A DNA stretch of 64,000 nt. It comes from Oceanospirillaceae bacterium. Lineage in GTDB: Bacteria; Pseudomonadota; Gammaproteobacteria; Pseudomonadales; Balneatricaceae. The notes under the pieces are model-generated. The model saw only the letters and a list, made by a program, of their open reading frames with translations, ran no database searches and was not told the DNA's origin. This document shows, piece after piece, positions 53,946 through 64,000 of the stretch; the stretch's first letter is position 1; every line of letters begins with the position of its first letter. The position numbers and the translations under genes are program-made. The DNA is taken from assembly GCA_013215445.1 (NCBI GenBank), contig JABSRA010000001.1, positions 1 through 64,000 of the forward strand. The letters run 5' to 3'.

Positions 53946-56639
53946 TCACCCCTCTGAATCGTCTGCCTTAGTCTTAGTCTTAGCTTTGACTTTTTTCTTT
54001 TTTGCAGCCACTTTTTTAACTTTAGGCTTAGGTATTTCTATATCCCATCTAGCGCCATTATAATAGGCCTTCCAACCACTGGCTTTACCATCAATTTCGG
54101 TCATCACGTACTGCTCTTTGGTTTTACGTGAATAACGTATCACAGTATCATTGCCTAAATTATCTTCAATTGGCGCACTAAATAAGAAGCTATACTTTAT
54201 ATCTATCGCCTCTTGATGCGGCAATATTTCTTTTACTTTAGGTGCACGAGTCTCTCGATTTCTTGGGAATTTACTGGCGGCGAGAAATAAGCCCGCAGCA
54301 CCGTCGCGTAAGATATAAGTATCTTCCACTTTCTCACAGCTGAGTTCAGGCATCGGCACAGGGTCCATTTTTGGTGGCGCGGCCTCTCCATTTCTCAGCA
54401 ACTTACGAGTATTTTTACAAGTTTCGTTGGTACAGCCGAAGAACTTGCCAAACCGACCGGTTTTAAGCTGCATTTCGCTGCCGCATTTATCACATTCTAA
54501 TGATGGGCCCTCATAGCCCTTAATCCGATATTCACCCAGCTCTACTTCAAAACCAACACAATCCGGGTTATTGCCACAGACGTGTAATTTGCGAGCGCTA
54601 TCGATTAAATAACTATCCATTGCACTGTCACATATTTCACAGCGATGCTTGTTAAGTAGAATTCTAGACTCTTCTTCATCATCACCATCAACACTGACTA
54701 CTTCATCGCCAGGGATTAAATTGAGGGTCTCTTTGCAACGCTCTTTCGGCGGCAAAGCATAACCCGAACAACCTAAAAACACCCCTGTGGTGCCAGTTCT
54801 TATGGTCATTGGTCTAGAACAGTCAACACACTCGATATCGGTTAACGTTGGCTCGTTGGGGCGCATGCCATTTTCACCGGAGGCAATTTTGAGCTTTTCT
54901 GTAAATTCACCATAAAAATCATCGAGCAATACTTTCCACTCTTTTGTTCCTTGAGCGACATCATCAAGCGCACTTTCCATTCGGGCGGTGAAGCTATAAT
55001 CCATTAAATCAGCAAAGTTTTCAGTGAGCCGTTCAATGACAATATCACCCATTTTACAAGCATAAAAACGTTTGTTCTGCACCTCTACATAACCACGATC
55101 TTGAATAGTAGAAATGATTGATGCGTAGGTAGATGGACGTCCTATGCCCTTTTTTTCTAATTCTTTGACCAAACTGGCCTCGGTAAATCTAGCCGTTGGC
55201 TTGGTAAAATGCTGTTTAGGTTCTAGTGTTATTAAGGTTAGAATCTCACCAGACTTTACATCCGGTAATATAATATCTTCATCCTTACCACTCATCACCC
55301 TGGTATAACCATCAAAGCGTAAGATGCGCCCTTTAGTATTCAATTCAAACTCGTCGGCACGCACCGTAATTCTTGAACTGGTGTAAAGTGCTGGCATCAT
55401 TTGACAGGCGAGAAAACGACGCCGTATTAGTTCATATAAGCGTTCAGCATCACGTTCCATGCCGACCAATTTGGTCGCTTCTATTTTTACATCTGAAGGA
55501 CGAATGGCCTCGTGGGCCTCTTGTGCTCCCTTCTTACTTGAATAATTTTTCGGCTCTTCTGGTAAGTATTTATTGCCATAACTCTCTGCAATATACTCAC
55601 GACAAGCGGCAACGGCATCTGCACTCAAATTGGTAGAGTCGGTACGCATATAGGTGATATAGCCAGCCTCGTATAGGCGCTGCGCCATCATCATCGTTTT
55701 CTTAACCCCATAACCTAAGCGGGTGCTGGCAGATTGTTGCAAGGTTGAGGTTATAAAGGGGGCGGAGGCCTTACTGCTAGTATTTCGATCCTCTCTTTTA
55801 ATGACTTCAAAACTTGCCGACTTTAATACTTGCTGATGCTTTAATGCATCAACCTCATTATTGGGGCGATAGTTCGCACCTTGATATTTAGATACCTGTA
55901 AACTGAGTTCAGTGCCATCTTTTACGGCTGTTTTTGCATCCATTTCCCAGTATTCTTCGGGTATAAACGCGCGAATCTCTTTTTCCCTATCGACAACCAG
56001 CTTAACCGCAACTGACTGAACCCTACCCGCCGACAACCCCCTGGCAACTTTCTCCCATAATAGCGGCGATAGCATATAACCGACGACTCTGTCTAAGAAA
56101 CGCCTCGCCTGCTGGGCATTGACATGGTTAATATCTAAGGTAGTAGGTTTTTTAAACGCATCTTGAATGGCTTTTTTAGTGATTTCATTAAACACCACCC
56201 GGCTAAATCTACTCTCATCGCCACCGATAGTCTCACGCAAGTGCCAAGCTATGGCCTCTCCCTCTCTGTCCAAATCGGTCGCTAGATAAATAGTGTCAGC
56301 ATCTTTAGCTAATCTTTTAAGCTCGTCTACGACCTTCTCTTTTCCAGGAAGAATCTGATATTGTGCCTGCCAGTCATTTTCAGGATCAATTCCCATCCTA
56401 GCCACAAGTTGCGATTTGGCCTTTTTGGCCTTATATACCGCTTTGACTTCTGGCGACATTTTTCTGGTCAAGGCCGCTTGTTTGGCGCGCGCTTTAGGGT
56501 CTGATTTTGAGGCACTACCACTCGTAGGAAGGTCTCTTATATGACCCACACTTGATTTGACAATATAACCGCTTCCAAGATATTTATTGATTGTCTTGGC
56601 TTTGGCAGGGGACTCCACGATGACGAGCGACTTTCCCAT
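53946..56639 (-). CDS. topA: DNA topoisomerase I
   Basis: This type IA topoisomerase relaxes negative supercoils. The Toprim domain opens [22 protein letters not shown], with [11 protein letters not shown] as its metal site. The active-site Tyr is in [13 protein letters not shown]. Three C-terminal zinc ribbons follow ([44 protein letters not shown]), then a strongly basic tail. The ORF extends to 56711, but the start at 56639 has an AGGA site and the family's N-terminus. The 897-aa length fits. Confidence 0.97.
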   Translation of the reverse strand: MGKSLVIVESPAKAKTINKYLGSGYIVKSSVGHIRDLPTSGSASKSDPKARAKQAALTRKMSPEVKAVYKAKKAKSQLVARMGIDPENDWQAQYQILPGKEKVVDELKRLAKDADTIYLATDLDREGEAIAWHLRETIGGDESRFSRVVFNEITKKAIQDAFKKPTTLDINHVNAQQARRFLDRVVGYMLSPLLWEKVARGLSAGRVQSVAVKLVVDREKEIRAFIPEEYWEMDAKTAVKDGTELSLQVSKYQGANYRPNNEVDALKHQQVLKSASFEVIKREDRNTSSKASAPFITSTLQQSASTRLGYGVKKTMMMAQRLYEAGYITYMRTDSTNLSADAVAACREYIAESYGNKYLPEEPKNYSSKKGAQEAHEAIRPSDVKIEATKLVGMERDAERLYELIRRRFLACQMMPALYTSSRITVRADEFELNTKGRILRFDGYTRVMSGKDEDIILPDVKSGEILTLITLEPKQHFTKPTARFTEASLVKELEKKGIGRPSTYASIISTIQDRGYVEVQNKRFYACKMGDIVIERLTENFADLMDYSFTARMESALDDVAQGTKEWKVLLDDFYGEFTEKLKIASGENGMRPNEPTLTDIECVDCSRPMTIRTGTTGVFLGCSGYALPPKERCKETLNLIPGDEVVSVDGDDEEESRILLNKHRCEICDSAMDSYLIDSARKLHVCGNNPDCVGFEVELGEYRIKGYEGPSLECDKCGSEMQLKTGRFGKFFGCTNETCKNTRKLLRNGEAAPPKMDPVPMPELSCEKVEDTYILRDGAAGLFLAASKFPRNRETRAPKVKEILPHQEAIDIKYSFLFSAPIEDNLGNDTVIRYSRKTKEQYVMTEIDGKASGWKAYYNGARWDIEIPKPKVKKVAAKKKKVKAKTKTKADDSEG

Positions 56640-56931
56640 TGAATTAATTTTCCTGATTAGATGAGCTAATAACTTTGGTGCATATATAAGTGCTAATAGC
56701 GTCTGGGTCAAGCTAGTCTCTAAAAATATTGCGATAATAGTAGTAAAATGGCAATTTTAGCTGTTTTAGCCTGTTTATGCCGACATTTATCGGCAACCTG
56801 AAAATTGCTCGACGTTTTTTGGGGGAATACTTCCCTTATTCAGATAACTTCTATTATAATTAATTATTATTACCCCCTGCTGCAATCCAACGTGTATTGC
56901 TGCTGCCCTCAATCTATTAAATTTGGACATT

Positions 56932-57639
56932 ATGTTAATAGAAAATATTGTATATATTATTGCTATCGTCTGTATTGGTGTTTTAGCCATTTCTTTAAAC
57001 TATTTTATTACCAATCGAGAGCAAGATACCAGCGATAGGCAAGAGCGATTGAGCTGGCTCAACGAGCAGGCCAGCCGTACTTTGGAGGCGATGAAATCCT
57101 TGAAGGAAGCGGGCTGTAAACCCGAGATAATCGAGAAACTAAACCAACACGTCACCTTGCAAATTGAAGAAATCAGTACGCTGGCACCAGATTCTGAGAT
57201 TATGACGCAAATTAATCAAAAGAAAGAAGTCACTGACAGTACTTTTGCATCCACTACTCACCTAAACAACGACCGTGAATTAAAGCGCATCCAAATTTAC
57301 ATCACATATACAGAGCGATTAGTAAAGCAGATGGTCAAGAACCGCAGCATCAGCACTAAACTCGGTAAAAGCTATTTAACTGAACTCTACTGGCTGAATA
57401 TTAGGAATGTGGTCGATGCACACCGTACCCAGGCAGACAGGGTATTAGAAAACAACGACAACCTCACCGCCCTATCACATTTAAAGCACGCCAAGGCAAT
57501 TATCGTTAGAGCGCAAATAGCCCAGTCTTTAAAACAGGAACGGCTCGATGACATTCAGCAAAAGATTAACGCAATTGAGCCAAAGAAGACGACATTTACG
57601 GCTTTAAATGAAGAAGATGACATGGATAATTTTTATTAA
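56932..57639 (+). CDS. Conserved hypothetical membrane protein with coiled-coil
   Basis: No named family is recognised. One N-terminal helix (NIVYIIAIVCIGVLAISLNYFI) is followed by about 205 helical residues rich in charged amino acids (SWLNEQASRTLEAMKSLKEAG; KRIQIYITYTERLVKQMV). The open frame begins at TTG 56923, but ATG 56932 is preferred. A topA-adjacent protein of comparable design exists in pseudomonads. It is divergent from topA. Function is unknown. Confidence 0.72.
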   Translation: MLIENIVYIIAIVCIGVLAISLNYFITNREQDTSDRQERLSWLNEQASRTLEAMKSLKEAGCKPEIIEKLNQHVTLQIEEISTLAPDSEIMTQINQKKEVTDSTFASTTHLNNDRELKRIQIYITYTERLVKQMVKNRSISTKLGKSYLTELYWLNIRNVVDAHRTQADRVLENNDNLTALSHLKHAKAIIVRAQIAQSLKQERLDDIQQKINAIEPKKTTFTALNEEDDMDNFY

Positions 57640-57652
57640 TAGCCACGATCGA

Positions 57653-57895
57653 TTAACTGTCTGGGTCTAAAGCACCGATTCGGCTAAACCTGTCTCTGGA
57701 CTTACCTTGTTCATCCACTACTTTTTCATAAAACATTGCAACAGGCCGCACCCACAGCAAAGCTTCCCCATAACAGGGCCGGTACAGGACCATCCACTCT
57801 TCTGTTTCTGAATGTTTTACCAAATCAATTACTTGATACTCACCACCTTTATAGTGACGGTATAGTCCCGTTTTAAACTTGTTTATATTTTGCAT
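57653..57895 (-). CDS. DUF1653 family protein
   Basis: This 80-aa single-domain protein contains the DUF1653 core: GLYRHYKGGEYQVIDLVKHSETEEWMVLYRP and LWVRPVAMFYEKV. It is soluble, and the fold is a small beta barrel. Function is unknown. It is convergent with the coiled-coil protein gene with a 13-bp gap. Confidence 0.9.
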   Translation of the reverse strand: MQNINKFKTGLYRHYKGGEYQVIDLVKHSETEEWMVLYRPCYGEALLWVRPVAMFYEKVVDEQGKSRDRFSRIGALDPDS

Positions 57896-58189
57896 TCATC
57901 CCTCTTTAAATCAGGAAAATATTATTGACCTGTATGGTAAGTTTTCCCAGCTAAGCTTCGTCCATCGTATCAAACCAGAGCAGCCAGAGTGAAGGGCCCG
58001 GTCGTTAGCATTAAATGAACCTCTGGGGGGCTTTTACCCCCGATGACTGAGTACCATGGTTATTCTGAGAGCGCGGTACAAAGAGGCTGTTAATGCTGCT
58101 CAGTTGTTTATGCTATTTTTTGCAGGCTGCTAGCCAATGGACTTCCTCGCCAGGAGAGCAGCAAGCAAAGCTTTAACTTTGTTATAGAC

Positions 58190-58693
58190 CTATAATTTTT
58201 TACTAATCAAACCTTCTAACTGCTGTTTTATCAATGCCATATCAGATTCATTGCGCTCCGACCAAAAAACCGAAGTTTGGATCGGGGTTGATTCAACCCC
58301 AAGCACGTCCTCAGAAAAATCGTCCAGCAGCGAATTTAAACAGCTTAGTTCACTCTCTGATAAAGTTCGCTCACCCACTGCCCAGCCCCAGCCTTGGTTT
58401 AATCCTTCACTGGCATTGGTTTCGCACCTAACAACCCGCCAGCTTTTCCAGTGGTGATGCTCATCCTGAGTTATTTTACCGCGCAACAGGCGATAGGCAA
58501 TTGTTGATATTTTACGGGGTTCAACATGCCCTTTCTCTCTGGGGTAAGTTAATTTAATCAATTGTATTTGAAAACCCAGCCGCTTGGCCTCCATTCTCAA
58601 TTTAGCTAAAAACTTATCTCTTTTGGTCGGCATTACCCACATCACTGAGCCTATTAACGAGAGAAGGACTAAAGATATTATTAAAAAATTCAT
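58190..58693 (-). CDS. Hypothetical single-pass membrane protein
   Basis: No family is recognised. An N-terminal helix (LIISLVLLSLIGSVMWVM, about 3-20) anchors a 145-residue cytosolic or periplasmic domain with many Arg/Trp/Glu residues (HHHWKSWRVVRCETNASEGL). The composition is protein-like throughout and the frame is clean. It is divergent from the universal stress protein gene. The 294-bp gap 57896-58189 on its 3' side has a GGGGG/CCCCC hairpin near 58026-58041. Confidence 0.7.
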   Translation of the reverse strand: MNFLIISLVLLSLIGSVMWVMPTKRDKFLAKLRMEAKRLGFQIQLIKLTYPREKGHVEPRKISTIAYRLLRGKITQDEHHHWKSWRVVRCETNASEGLNQGWGWAVGERTLSESELSCLNSLLDDFSEDVLGVESTPIQTSVFWSERNESDMALIKQQLEGLISKKL

Positions 58694-58783
58694 AGTTAAA
58701 ACTCAATTTAAAACTTATGGTTAGATTATTTGGCCAGCTATGCTAAAATTTAACTAATCTCACAGATAGCAAGGTAATTTTTT

Positions 58784-59221
58784 ATGATAGTGTATCCTAG
58801 AATATTATTAGCAGTAGACCTCTCTAACGAATCAGACCAACTTATTGATAAAGCTTGTAACATAGCGACCAACAACAACGCTCAATTGAGTGTAATTCAT
58901 GTCATTGAACCCCTAAGTTTTGCCTATGGCGGCGATGTCCCTATGGACTTATCGACTACTCAGGATCAACTCTCTGAACATGCGATTAAAAACTTGGCCC
59001 AGTTTTGTCAAAAGCTAAATTATCCTGTGGCCGACCAATTGGTCATCACGGGACATACTGAGTCGGAAATCCACCGAGTAGCCCAAGAAAAATCTTGCGA
59101 TTTAATCATCGTTGGCAGTCACGGAAGACATGGACTTGCACTACTTTTGGGCTCAACAGCTAATGGAGTATTACATGGAGCTCCCTGCGACGTACTCGCC
59201 GTCAGAGTATATTCAAATTAG
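58784..59221 (+). CDS. Universal stress protein UspA family
   Basis: This 145-aa single Usp domain begins with the typical YPRILLAVDLSNESDQLIDKACNIA. The nucleotide-binding motif G-2x-G-9x-G-S/T is seen as GSHGRHGLALLLGSTANGVL. It probably binds ATP and is stress-induced. It is followed by a convergent-gene hairpin terminator. Its neighbour across the divergent gap is the hypothetical membrane protein. Confidence 0.94.
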   Translation: MIVYPRILLAVDLSNESDQLIDKACNIATNNNAQLSVIHVIEPLSFAYGGDVPMDLSTTQDQLSEHAIKNLAQFCQKLNYPVADQLVITGHTESEIHRVAQEKSCDLIIVGSHGRHGLALLLGSTANGVLHGAPCDVLAVRVYSN

Positions 59222-59236
59222 TTAATTCAGGAAACT

Positions 59237-59280
59237 GGCCGCTTCCAACTGTACAAGCTGGATAGCGGCCCGGTATTTTT
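59237..59280. terminator. Bidirectional hairpin terminator between usp and uup
   Basis: GGCCGC (59237-59242) and GCGGCC (59265-59270) form the stem, extended inward by CCA/TGG and CT/AG pairs. A TTTTT tract at 59276-59280 closes the plus-strand side. It lies between the convergent ends of usp (59221) and uup (59279). Confidence 0.75.
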
Positions 59281-61153
59281 AACCCTCTAATTCAACCCAG
59301 CGTTCCATCAGCTTTTCTACCAGCTGCTGAGCTTGTTCCAACTGCTGCAATGTATCGGTTACAAACTGATGATCTCTCTGATAAAAATCCGTAGCGGCTG
59401 CTATTCCCTGTAATGTTTCTAAGTCCACTTCCGCTTTTTCCATCTGAGCCGGTAGTTTCTCCAGCTCACTTTGTAACTTATAACTCAATTTTTTCTTTAC
59501 CGGGGTCGCACTTTTTACCGGAACAAGTTCCGCTGTGGTATTTTTAGCACCGGGCTTAGAAGTAACCGGTTTAGGCCGCTGTCTAAGCCACTCTTTGTAA
59601 CCGCCAACATAGGGAGAGATACGCCCATCCCCTTCAAATACCAATGAACTGGTGACTACATTATCCAAGAACGCCCGGTCGTGGCTAACCAATAATACCG
59701 TCCCATTAAATTCTAAAAGAATTTCTTCTAACAGCTCCAACGTCTCCACATCTAAATCATTGGTAGGCTCATCTAACACTAATACATTGGCAGGCAAACT
59801 GAACAGCTTCGCCAGAAGAACGCGATTACACTCTCCACCTGACAGTGCTTTGACGGGGGTTCTAGCACGTTCGGGTGCGAACAAAAAATCATTTAAATAG
59901 CTGATGATATGTCGATTTTTTCCATTAATCTCAATCATCTCCCGACCGCCTGCAATGTTATCAATGACAGACTTTTCCGGTTCTAATTGGCCGCGCAATT
60001 GATCGAAATAGGCAACTTGAATCTTGGTGCCAAAGACAATCTTACCTGTATCGGGTTTAATCTCACCTAAAATCAATTTCAACAAGGTACTTTTGCCGGC
60101 CCCATTGGGCCCGATCAAACCAATTCGATCTCCACGTTGAACCGCTAAATCCACGTTTTTGATGACATCATTACCACCGTAACTCAGCGATACGTTTTCC
60201 AGGGAAGCCACCAACTTTCCAGAACGCGCCGCCTCTTCAAAATTGAAATTAGCTTTACCCTGGCGCTCTAATCGATCTGAACGCTCTGTACGTAATTTTT
60301 GCAGAGCCCGAACGCGTCCCTCATTACGGGTTCTACGAGCTTTTATCCCCTGCCTAATCCAAACTTCTTCCTCTGCTAAGCGTTTATCAAACAATGCATT
60401 GTTTCGCGCTTCTTGTTCTAGCAGCACCTCTTTTTGGGTGACATAACTTTCGTAATTGCCTTTAAATGACCTTAGCGCACCTCGGTCTAATTCTATAATT
60501 CTGGTAGAGAGTGCATTGACCATTGATCTATCGTGGGAGACAAATAACAACCCTCCTTTAAAATCTAACAACTGTTTCTCAAGCCATTCGATCGTACTGA
60601 TATCCAAATGGTTAGTGGGCTCATCTAGTAGTAACAGATCGGGTTCGGTAACCAGCGCTGCACCGAGAGCGGCGCGGCGACGCCACCCCCCGGATAGCGA
60701 GTTCATCAATGCCTCGCCATTTAATTTTAACTTGGTTAATACTCGTTCTACTTTTTGCTCTAACATCCAGCCATCTACAGCTTCTAGTCTAGGCTGTAGA
60801 ATTTCTAACTTACGCATACTCTCATCATCAGTATTGGCTACCAATAGATCGTATTCTTTTCTTAAAAGGACAGCTTCAGACAAACCATTTGCCACCACAT
60901 CCCAAACTTTACGATCATCTGCTGCAGGCAATATCTGATCGAGAACAGATACTTTACAGCCAGGATCAATCCAAATCTCACCAGAATCCAACAGCACTTC
61001 GCCAGTAATCACCTTCATCAAGGTAGACTTACCAGCACCGTTGAGCCCTACCAAACCTACCCGTTCGGCAGTATCTATGATTAAGTCAACTTTTTCCAAC
61101 AAGGGCCTTGAACCAAATGCTATGCTGGCTTTTTCTAATCTAATTAAGGGCAT
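59279..61153 (-). CDS. uup: ABC-F family ATPase Uup
   Basis: This soluble tandem ABC ATPase acts on ribosomes or DNA intermediates. The two Walker A motifs are GLNGAGKST and GPNGAGKST, with signatures LSGGWRRRAAL and LSGGECNRVLL and Walker B LLLLDEPTNHLD / VLVLDEPTNDLD. A C-terminal coiled-coil (KKLSYKLQSELEKLPAQ to the end) is typical for Uup. The frame opens at TTG 61165, but ATG 61153 (MPLIRLEKASIAFG) is preferred; it gives 624 aa. Confidence 0.94.
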   Translation of the reverse strand: MPLIRLEKASIAFGSRPLLEKVDLIIDTAERVGLVGLNGAGKSTLMKVITGEVLLDSGEIWIDPGCKVSVLDQILPAADDRKVWDVVANGLSEAVLLRKEYDLLVANTDDESMRKLEILQPRLEAVDGWMLEQKVERVLTKLKLNGEALMNSLSGGWRRRAALGAALVTEPDLLLLDEPTNHLDISTIEWLEKQLLDFKGGLLFVSHDRSMVNALSTRIIELDRGALRSFKGNYESYVTQKEVLLEQEARNNALFDKRLAEEEVWIRQGIKARRTRNEGRVRALQKLRTERSDRLERQGKANFNFEEAARSGKLVASLENVSLSYGGNDVIKNVDLAVQRGDRIGLIGPNGAGKSTLLKLILGEIKPDTGKIVFGTKIQVAYFDQLRGQLEPEKSVIDNIAGGREMIEINGKNRHIISYLNDFLFAPERARTPVKALSGGECNRVLLAKLFSLPANVLVLDEPTNDLDVETLELLEEILLEFNGTVLLVSHDRAFLDNVVTSSLVFEGDGRISPYVGGYKEWLRQRPKPVTSKPGAKNTTAELVPVKSATPVKKKLSYKLQSELEKLPAQMEKAEVDLETLQGIAAATDFYQRDHQFVTDTLQQLEQAQQLVEKLMERWVELEG

Positions 61154-61165
61154 GAAATATCTCAA

Positions 61166-62222
61166 TAAAGTTTTGTATGATGCAACAAATGACGTCGTTT
61201 AGGTTGTAGCTAAGTTAAGAATCCATCCTTACAAATAATGCCTGTCTAGACACTTAGCGAGTGATATACAATGAAACAATCTGTTTCTCCACTGCTCACT
61301 TTTCTCGGTATTAACGCCCTGCCTGTTAAGACGAAGGACTGAACTGAGACATTTTTTCTTATCTTAGCCAACACAACGGCAGGCATTTTAACCTACTATC
61401 AAAGCACATATCAGTGATTTTCATATAATTATCCAGTTTATTTGCCGCTGATCAAAATACTCATATTTGGGGCGGGGCATCAACCTAAGATGTGCTACTT
61501 ATTTTGACTATATTATAACTCTAGACAGGTCACCTCGCTTGGCTCTATATCACTGCGTGAAGCATGCTGTTTGTCGTTACCTTGCGTTCCACGAGCCGAC
61601 GCCAAAGCCCAAGCAATTAACCCTTGATGATATAGGCGGCGGCTAAATAATCTCTATTGAATAAAATGCCAAGAGGATTGGCACAGCGAGAACCGCTGTT
61701 AATAACGGCCAGACTCTATACAAAGATCATTTTTAGCCATTTCCAGCGTCGCTATTTGATTTTTTCAAATTCGAATCGGCTACAGACTTTTAATAGCCTT
61801 ATATGCCCTTTCCGTCTATCCGAAAAAACCGCATAGAAATAAATCAATGCTAATAAAGAAAAGCCGTTGCAGAGTAACTGGCTTTTCGCTACTGTCTATT
61901 CCCTACAGGGAATGAGGAAGTAGCGAATAAGTCCCCTGATGTTCCCTGTGGATAACTAAGCGGTTAAATCCGCGGAAGAATGCGAAGTGAATGGCAAGTC
62001 CTTTATAAGCGTTCTGACAAAGGAGTTGACCGCTTAGAGATCCACCCTGCGGGGCGCACAGGATAGTCCGTGCTCTTTGTTAATGGCTTTCGCCGGGCAA
62101 CCAGCCCGCCCGTAGCCATTGCCTCAATCACAAACAATCCTGTACGCCAGGGGCGTCTGGGACTTGTTCGCTGCTTCCTTGGTATTGATAACAGTTTGAT
62201 TTTAGTATTACCAATTAACCAT
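61166..62222. other. 1.06-kb intergenic region containing hairpins and a family B element
   Basis: No gene is recognised between uup and slt, which are divergent. A perfect 8-bp hairpin GAAAAGCC / GGCTTTTC lies at 61858-61887, and the palindrome ATTCCCTACAGGGAAT at about 61899-61914. The rest up to 61850 shows an AT-rich stretch and a stem CAGCG/CGCTG near 61684. The slt promoter must lie at the right end, or within the element. Confidence 0.5.
61914..62181 (+). mobile_element. Inverted-end miniature element, family B, copy 2
   Basis: It begins GAGGAAGTAGCGAATAAGTCCC and ends GGGACTTGTTCGCTGCTTCC, whose complement is GGAAGCAGCGAACAAGTCCC, so the ends are inverted repeats. The internal blocks TGAATGGCAAGTCCTTTA, AGCGTTCTGAC, TTAATGGCTTTCGCCGGGCA and AATCCTGTACGCC are identical to copy 1 (19993-20373), which has opposite orientation. 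Outer CTGT (61892) and ACAG (62194) may extend the ends. Non-coding. Confidence 0.7.
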
Positions 62223-64000
62223 ATGACAGGGCACGTTAACTTGAAACATCACTCTAGCTTCATCTCTCAGGTATTAATCAGCGCTCTCTTCGCGGTCTTT
62301 ATTCTTTCAAGTACAACCTATGCTGCCCCATTAACTACCGATCAACAGCGCTCTATCTATACCCAAGCGCAACAAGCATTTGCCAACAAAAAATACTTGC
62401 AGGCGGATAAACTCACCGCCACAATTCGTAACTATCCGCTGTATCCTTATTTGCAATTATTGCAAATTCAACGTGACATTAACAAGATATCGCAACAGCA
62501 GATTCACCAATTTATAGCGAACTATGCCGAGACTCCCCTGGCAACAAAAGCCCAGGCCAGTTATTTACAAAAACTGGCTAACCATAGACAGTGGACTCTG
62601 TTTCTTGCTAACTACCAACGCTTACCCCTCACTAGCACTTATTATAAATGTTATCGTCTTCAAGCTATGATTAACACTGGTAAAGGCAAGGCTGCATTAA
62701 AAGAAGTGGCGACACTCTGGAACGTGGGAAGCTCGCAACCTAACCCCTGTAATCCAGTCTTTAGTTATTGGATGAAACACAACAACCCCAGCTCTGATTT
62801 AGCCTTTGAGCGCAGCTGGAAAGCGATCAATCAAAAAAACTATAAAATTGCTAAATTTGCGCAGAAACATGTGACGAAAAAATCACAAACTAGTGCCCTA
62901 AATCTTTTTTGGAAAGTCCAAAAAGACATTAATTTAATAACAAAAAAGAATACTTTAACCAAAACCACCCCCCACAACGCTGATATCGCCGCCTATGCGA
63001 TTCGAAAGCTTGGGGTAAAACAAACCGACCTCGCCTTAAAAACCTGGCTTAGAGACAGGACCAGATTTAAATTCAGCAGCCAGCAACGCACCTATCTAAA
63101 TACCTACTTTGGCAATAAGTACGCCAAAAGTACTTTTTATAATCCCGCTGCACTTGGCATTTTGCAAAAAATTGACCCCCAGTATAAGTACGATGAGATC
63201 AGTGAATGGAAAACAAGACTTGCGCTAATCTCTCAAGACTGGTCAATGGTAGTTAACCTAATTGGCAATATGCCCACCAAATTAAAGGAAAAAAACCGCT
63301 GGATTTACTGGCTTGAAACCGCAAAACAGCGCAACAATCCTAAAAAATACACCGCTAAATTCCAGAGCATTATCAGTGACCGAGATTTTTATAGTTTTAT
63401 CGCTGCGGATCTTAATGGCACACCGCTCCAACTCAACGCTAACAAAACCACCATCCCGCAAAAGATAACCTCTAAGCTATTACAGACCCCCAGTGTCAAA
63501 CGCATGGCTGAATTGGTAAAAACCGGCGATACTGGTAAAGCTTACCAAGAGTGGAAAACATTGAGCAAGCAACTCAGCGACCAGCAAAAACTGGCGATAG
63601 CCTATATTGTGGCTGACTGGGGCTGGTATATACAGGGCATTCGTATTGCCGCTCAATTAAAAACTTGGAACGAACTTGAGATTAGATTCCCACGATCTCA
63701 AAACAAGTTATTCGCTGAACTAGGGACTGCCAAGGGAATTGGCAGTACTTGGCCTGTCGCTATAGCCAGACAGGAAAGCGCTTACAATCAGTATGCGCGC
63801 TCACCCGCTGGAGCCAGAGGTTTTATGCAACTAATGCCAGCGACGGCCAAACAGACAGCCAAGAAATATAAGATTAAGTATTCACATAAAGATGATCTCT
63901 ACGACCCTAGAACCAATATTTCTTTAGGTACCGCTTATATAAGCGAAATGATGAAGAGATTCGACAATAAAGCATATTCCACAGCAGCATACAATGCGGG
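62223..64000 (+). CDS. slt: Soluble lytic murein transglycosylase Slt (partial, cut at window end)
   Basis: This periplasmic enzyme cleaves peptidoglycan to 1,6-anhydro-MurNAc products. An N-terminal signal peptide (about residues 10-36, ending TTYAAP) is followed by the helical superhelix domain (LQADKLTATIRNYPLYPYLQL and so on). The C-terminal catalytic SLT domain has the Glu in ARQESAYNQYARSPAGARGFM, then LMPATAKQTAKKY. The window ends at AAYNAG, just after the family's NAG motif begins, so perhaps 40-60 residues are missing. No stop codon is reached. Anhydro-muropeptides from Slt are recycled through Mpl, also in this window. The start codon is the only ATG in a suitable place but has no strong ribosome site. 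Confidence 0.92.
   Translation, partial: MTGHVNLKHHSSFISQVLISALFAVFILSSTTYAAPLTTDQQRSIYTQAQQAFANKKYLQADKLTATIRNYPLYPYLQLLQIQRDINKISQQQIHQFIANYAETPLATKAQASYLQKLANHRQWTLFLANYQRLPLTSTYYKCYRLQAMINTGKGKAALKEVATLWNVGSSQPNPCNPVFSYWMKHNNPSSDLAFERSWKAINQKNYKIAKFAQKHVTKKSQTSALNLFWKVQKDINLITKKNTLTKTTPHNADIAAYAIRKLGVKQTDLALKTWLRDRTRFKFSSQQRTYLNTYFGNKYAKSTFYNPAALGILQKIDPQYKYDEISEWKTRLALISQDWSMVVNLIGNMPTKLKEKNRWIYWLETAKQRNNPKKYTAKFQSIISDRDFYSFIAADLNGTPLQLNANKTTIPQKITSKLLQTPSVKRMAELVKTGDTGKAYQEWKTLSKQLSDQQKLAIAYIVADWGWYIQGIRIAAQLKTWNELEIRFPRSQNKLFAELGTAKGIGSTWPVAIARQESAYNQYARSPAGARGFMQLMPATAKQTAKKYKIKYSHKDDLYDPRTNISLGTAYISEMMKRFDNKAYSTAAYNA

Noticed and set aside
60456-60938. 160-codon open frame opposite uup
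   Set aside because: Antisense shadow of the ABC ATPase and Ser/Arg-rich; no motif.
1-64000. tRNA, rRNA, prophage or insertion sequence with intact transposase
   Set aside because: No cloverleaf-like sequence, rRNA segment, phage structural gene or transposase domain was recognised, although short structured RNAs could be missed by eye.

Overview
The window looks like chromosome from a free-living gammaproteobacterium of the Pseudomonadales/Cellvibrionales type. The best clue is the block lexA-sulA / two small hypotheticals / topA (51.6-56.6 kb), which as far as I recall matches the Pseudomonas order. RsmJ, Mpl, SixA, DinG, RhlB and AcpH homologues point the same way. There is no phage, plasmid core, CRISPR, rRNA or tRNA that I can see. 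Coding density is high, with several AT-rich intergenic stretches of 300-1000 bp that carry repeats and miniature mobile-like elements.

Layout. 0-7 kb: the tail of an AraC-type regulator broken by a stop codon, a chemoreceptor, acpH, a ModE-like regulator, a class-V PLP enzyme and a divergent Lrp/AsnC regulator with a strong palindrome in its promoter. 7-11.5 kb: YbaK-like deacylase, then NfeD protease / slipin / TIGR01777 epimerase / MoaD-like genes. 11.5-16.1 kb (minus): mpl-ubiX-tsaB-uppP-rsmJ, with a decayed tandem duplication at the mpl/ubiX junction. 16.5-18.1 kb: fbp and ppa. 18-26.5 kb: sparse, repeat-rich region with an acyltransferase, a PAS chemoreceptor, a YitT protein, a Tat-type dienelactone hydrolase, a YdcH protein and a transglutaminase-like protein. 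26.7-29.7 kb (minus): DJ-1/PfpI protein, GlxA-type regulator, EamA transporter, DUF1272. 30.2-34.8 kb: a 982-aa Cache-HAMP-GAF-HD-GYP protein with a large insert in its HD-GYP domain, then an ECF sigma factor and membrane partner. 34.8-39.5 kb: exporter, two GNATs, a phosphatase, an EamA protein and alanine dehydrogenase.

39.7-43.5 kb (minus) holds the most interesting system: a bufferin-type modified-peptide operon (DUF2282 peptide, DUF692 MNIO enzyme, DUF2063 partner, DoxX protein) followed by an ECF sigma factor and RskA-type anti-sigma. The likely job is a secreted, cysteine-modified, copper-binding peptide induced by metal stress. 43.6-51.4 kb: alpha/beta hydrolase, PglL-like ligase, sixA, gpsA, rhlB, dinG. 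51.6-52.9 kb: SOS module lexA-sulA with a textbook LexA box. 53-64 kb: topA, lineage hypotheticals, a universal stress protein, uup and the 5' part of a soluble lytic transglycosylase cut by the window end.

Two short non-coding repeat families run through the window. One is a ~110-bp palindromic element with three copies. The other is a ~270-380-bp element with inverted ends, present as two copies in opposite orientation 42 kb apart. Neither matches a named insertion sequence that I recognise.
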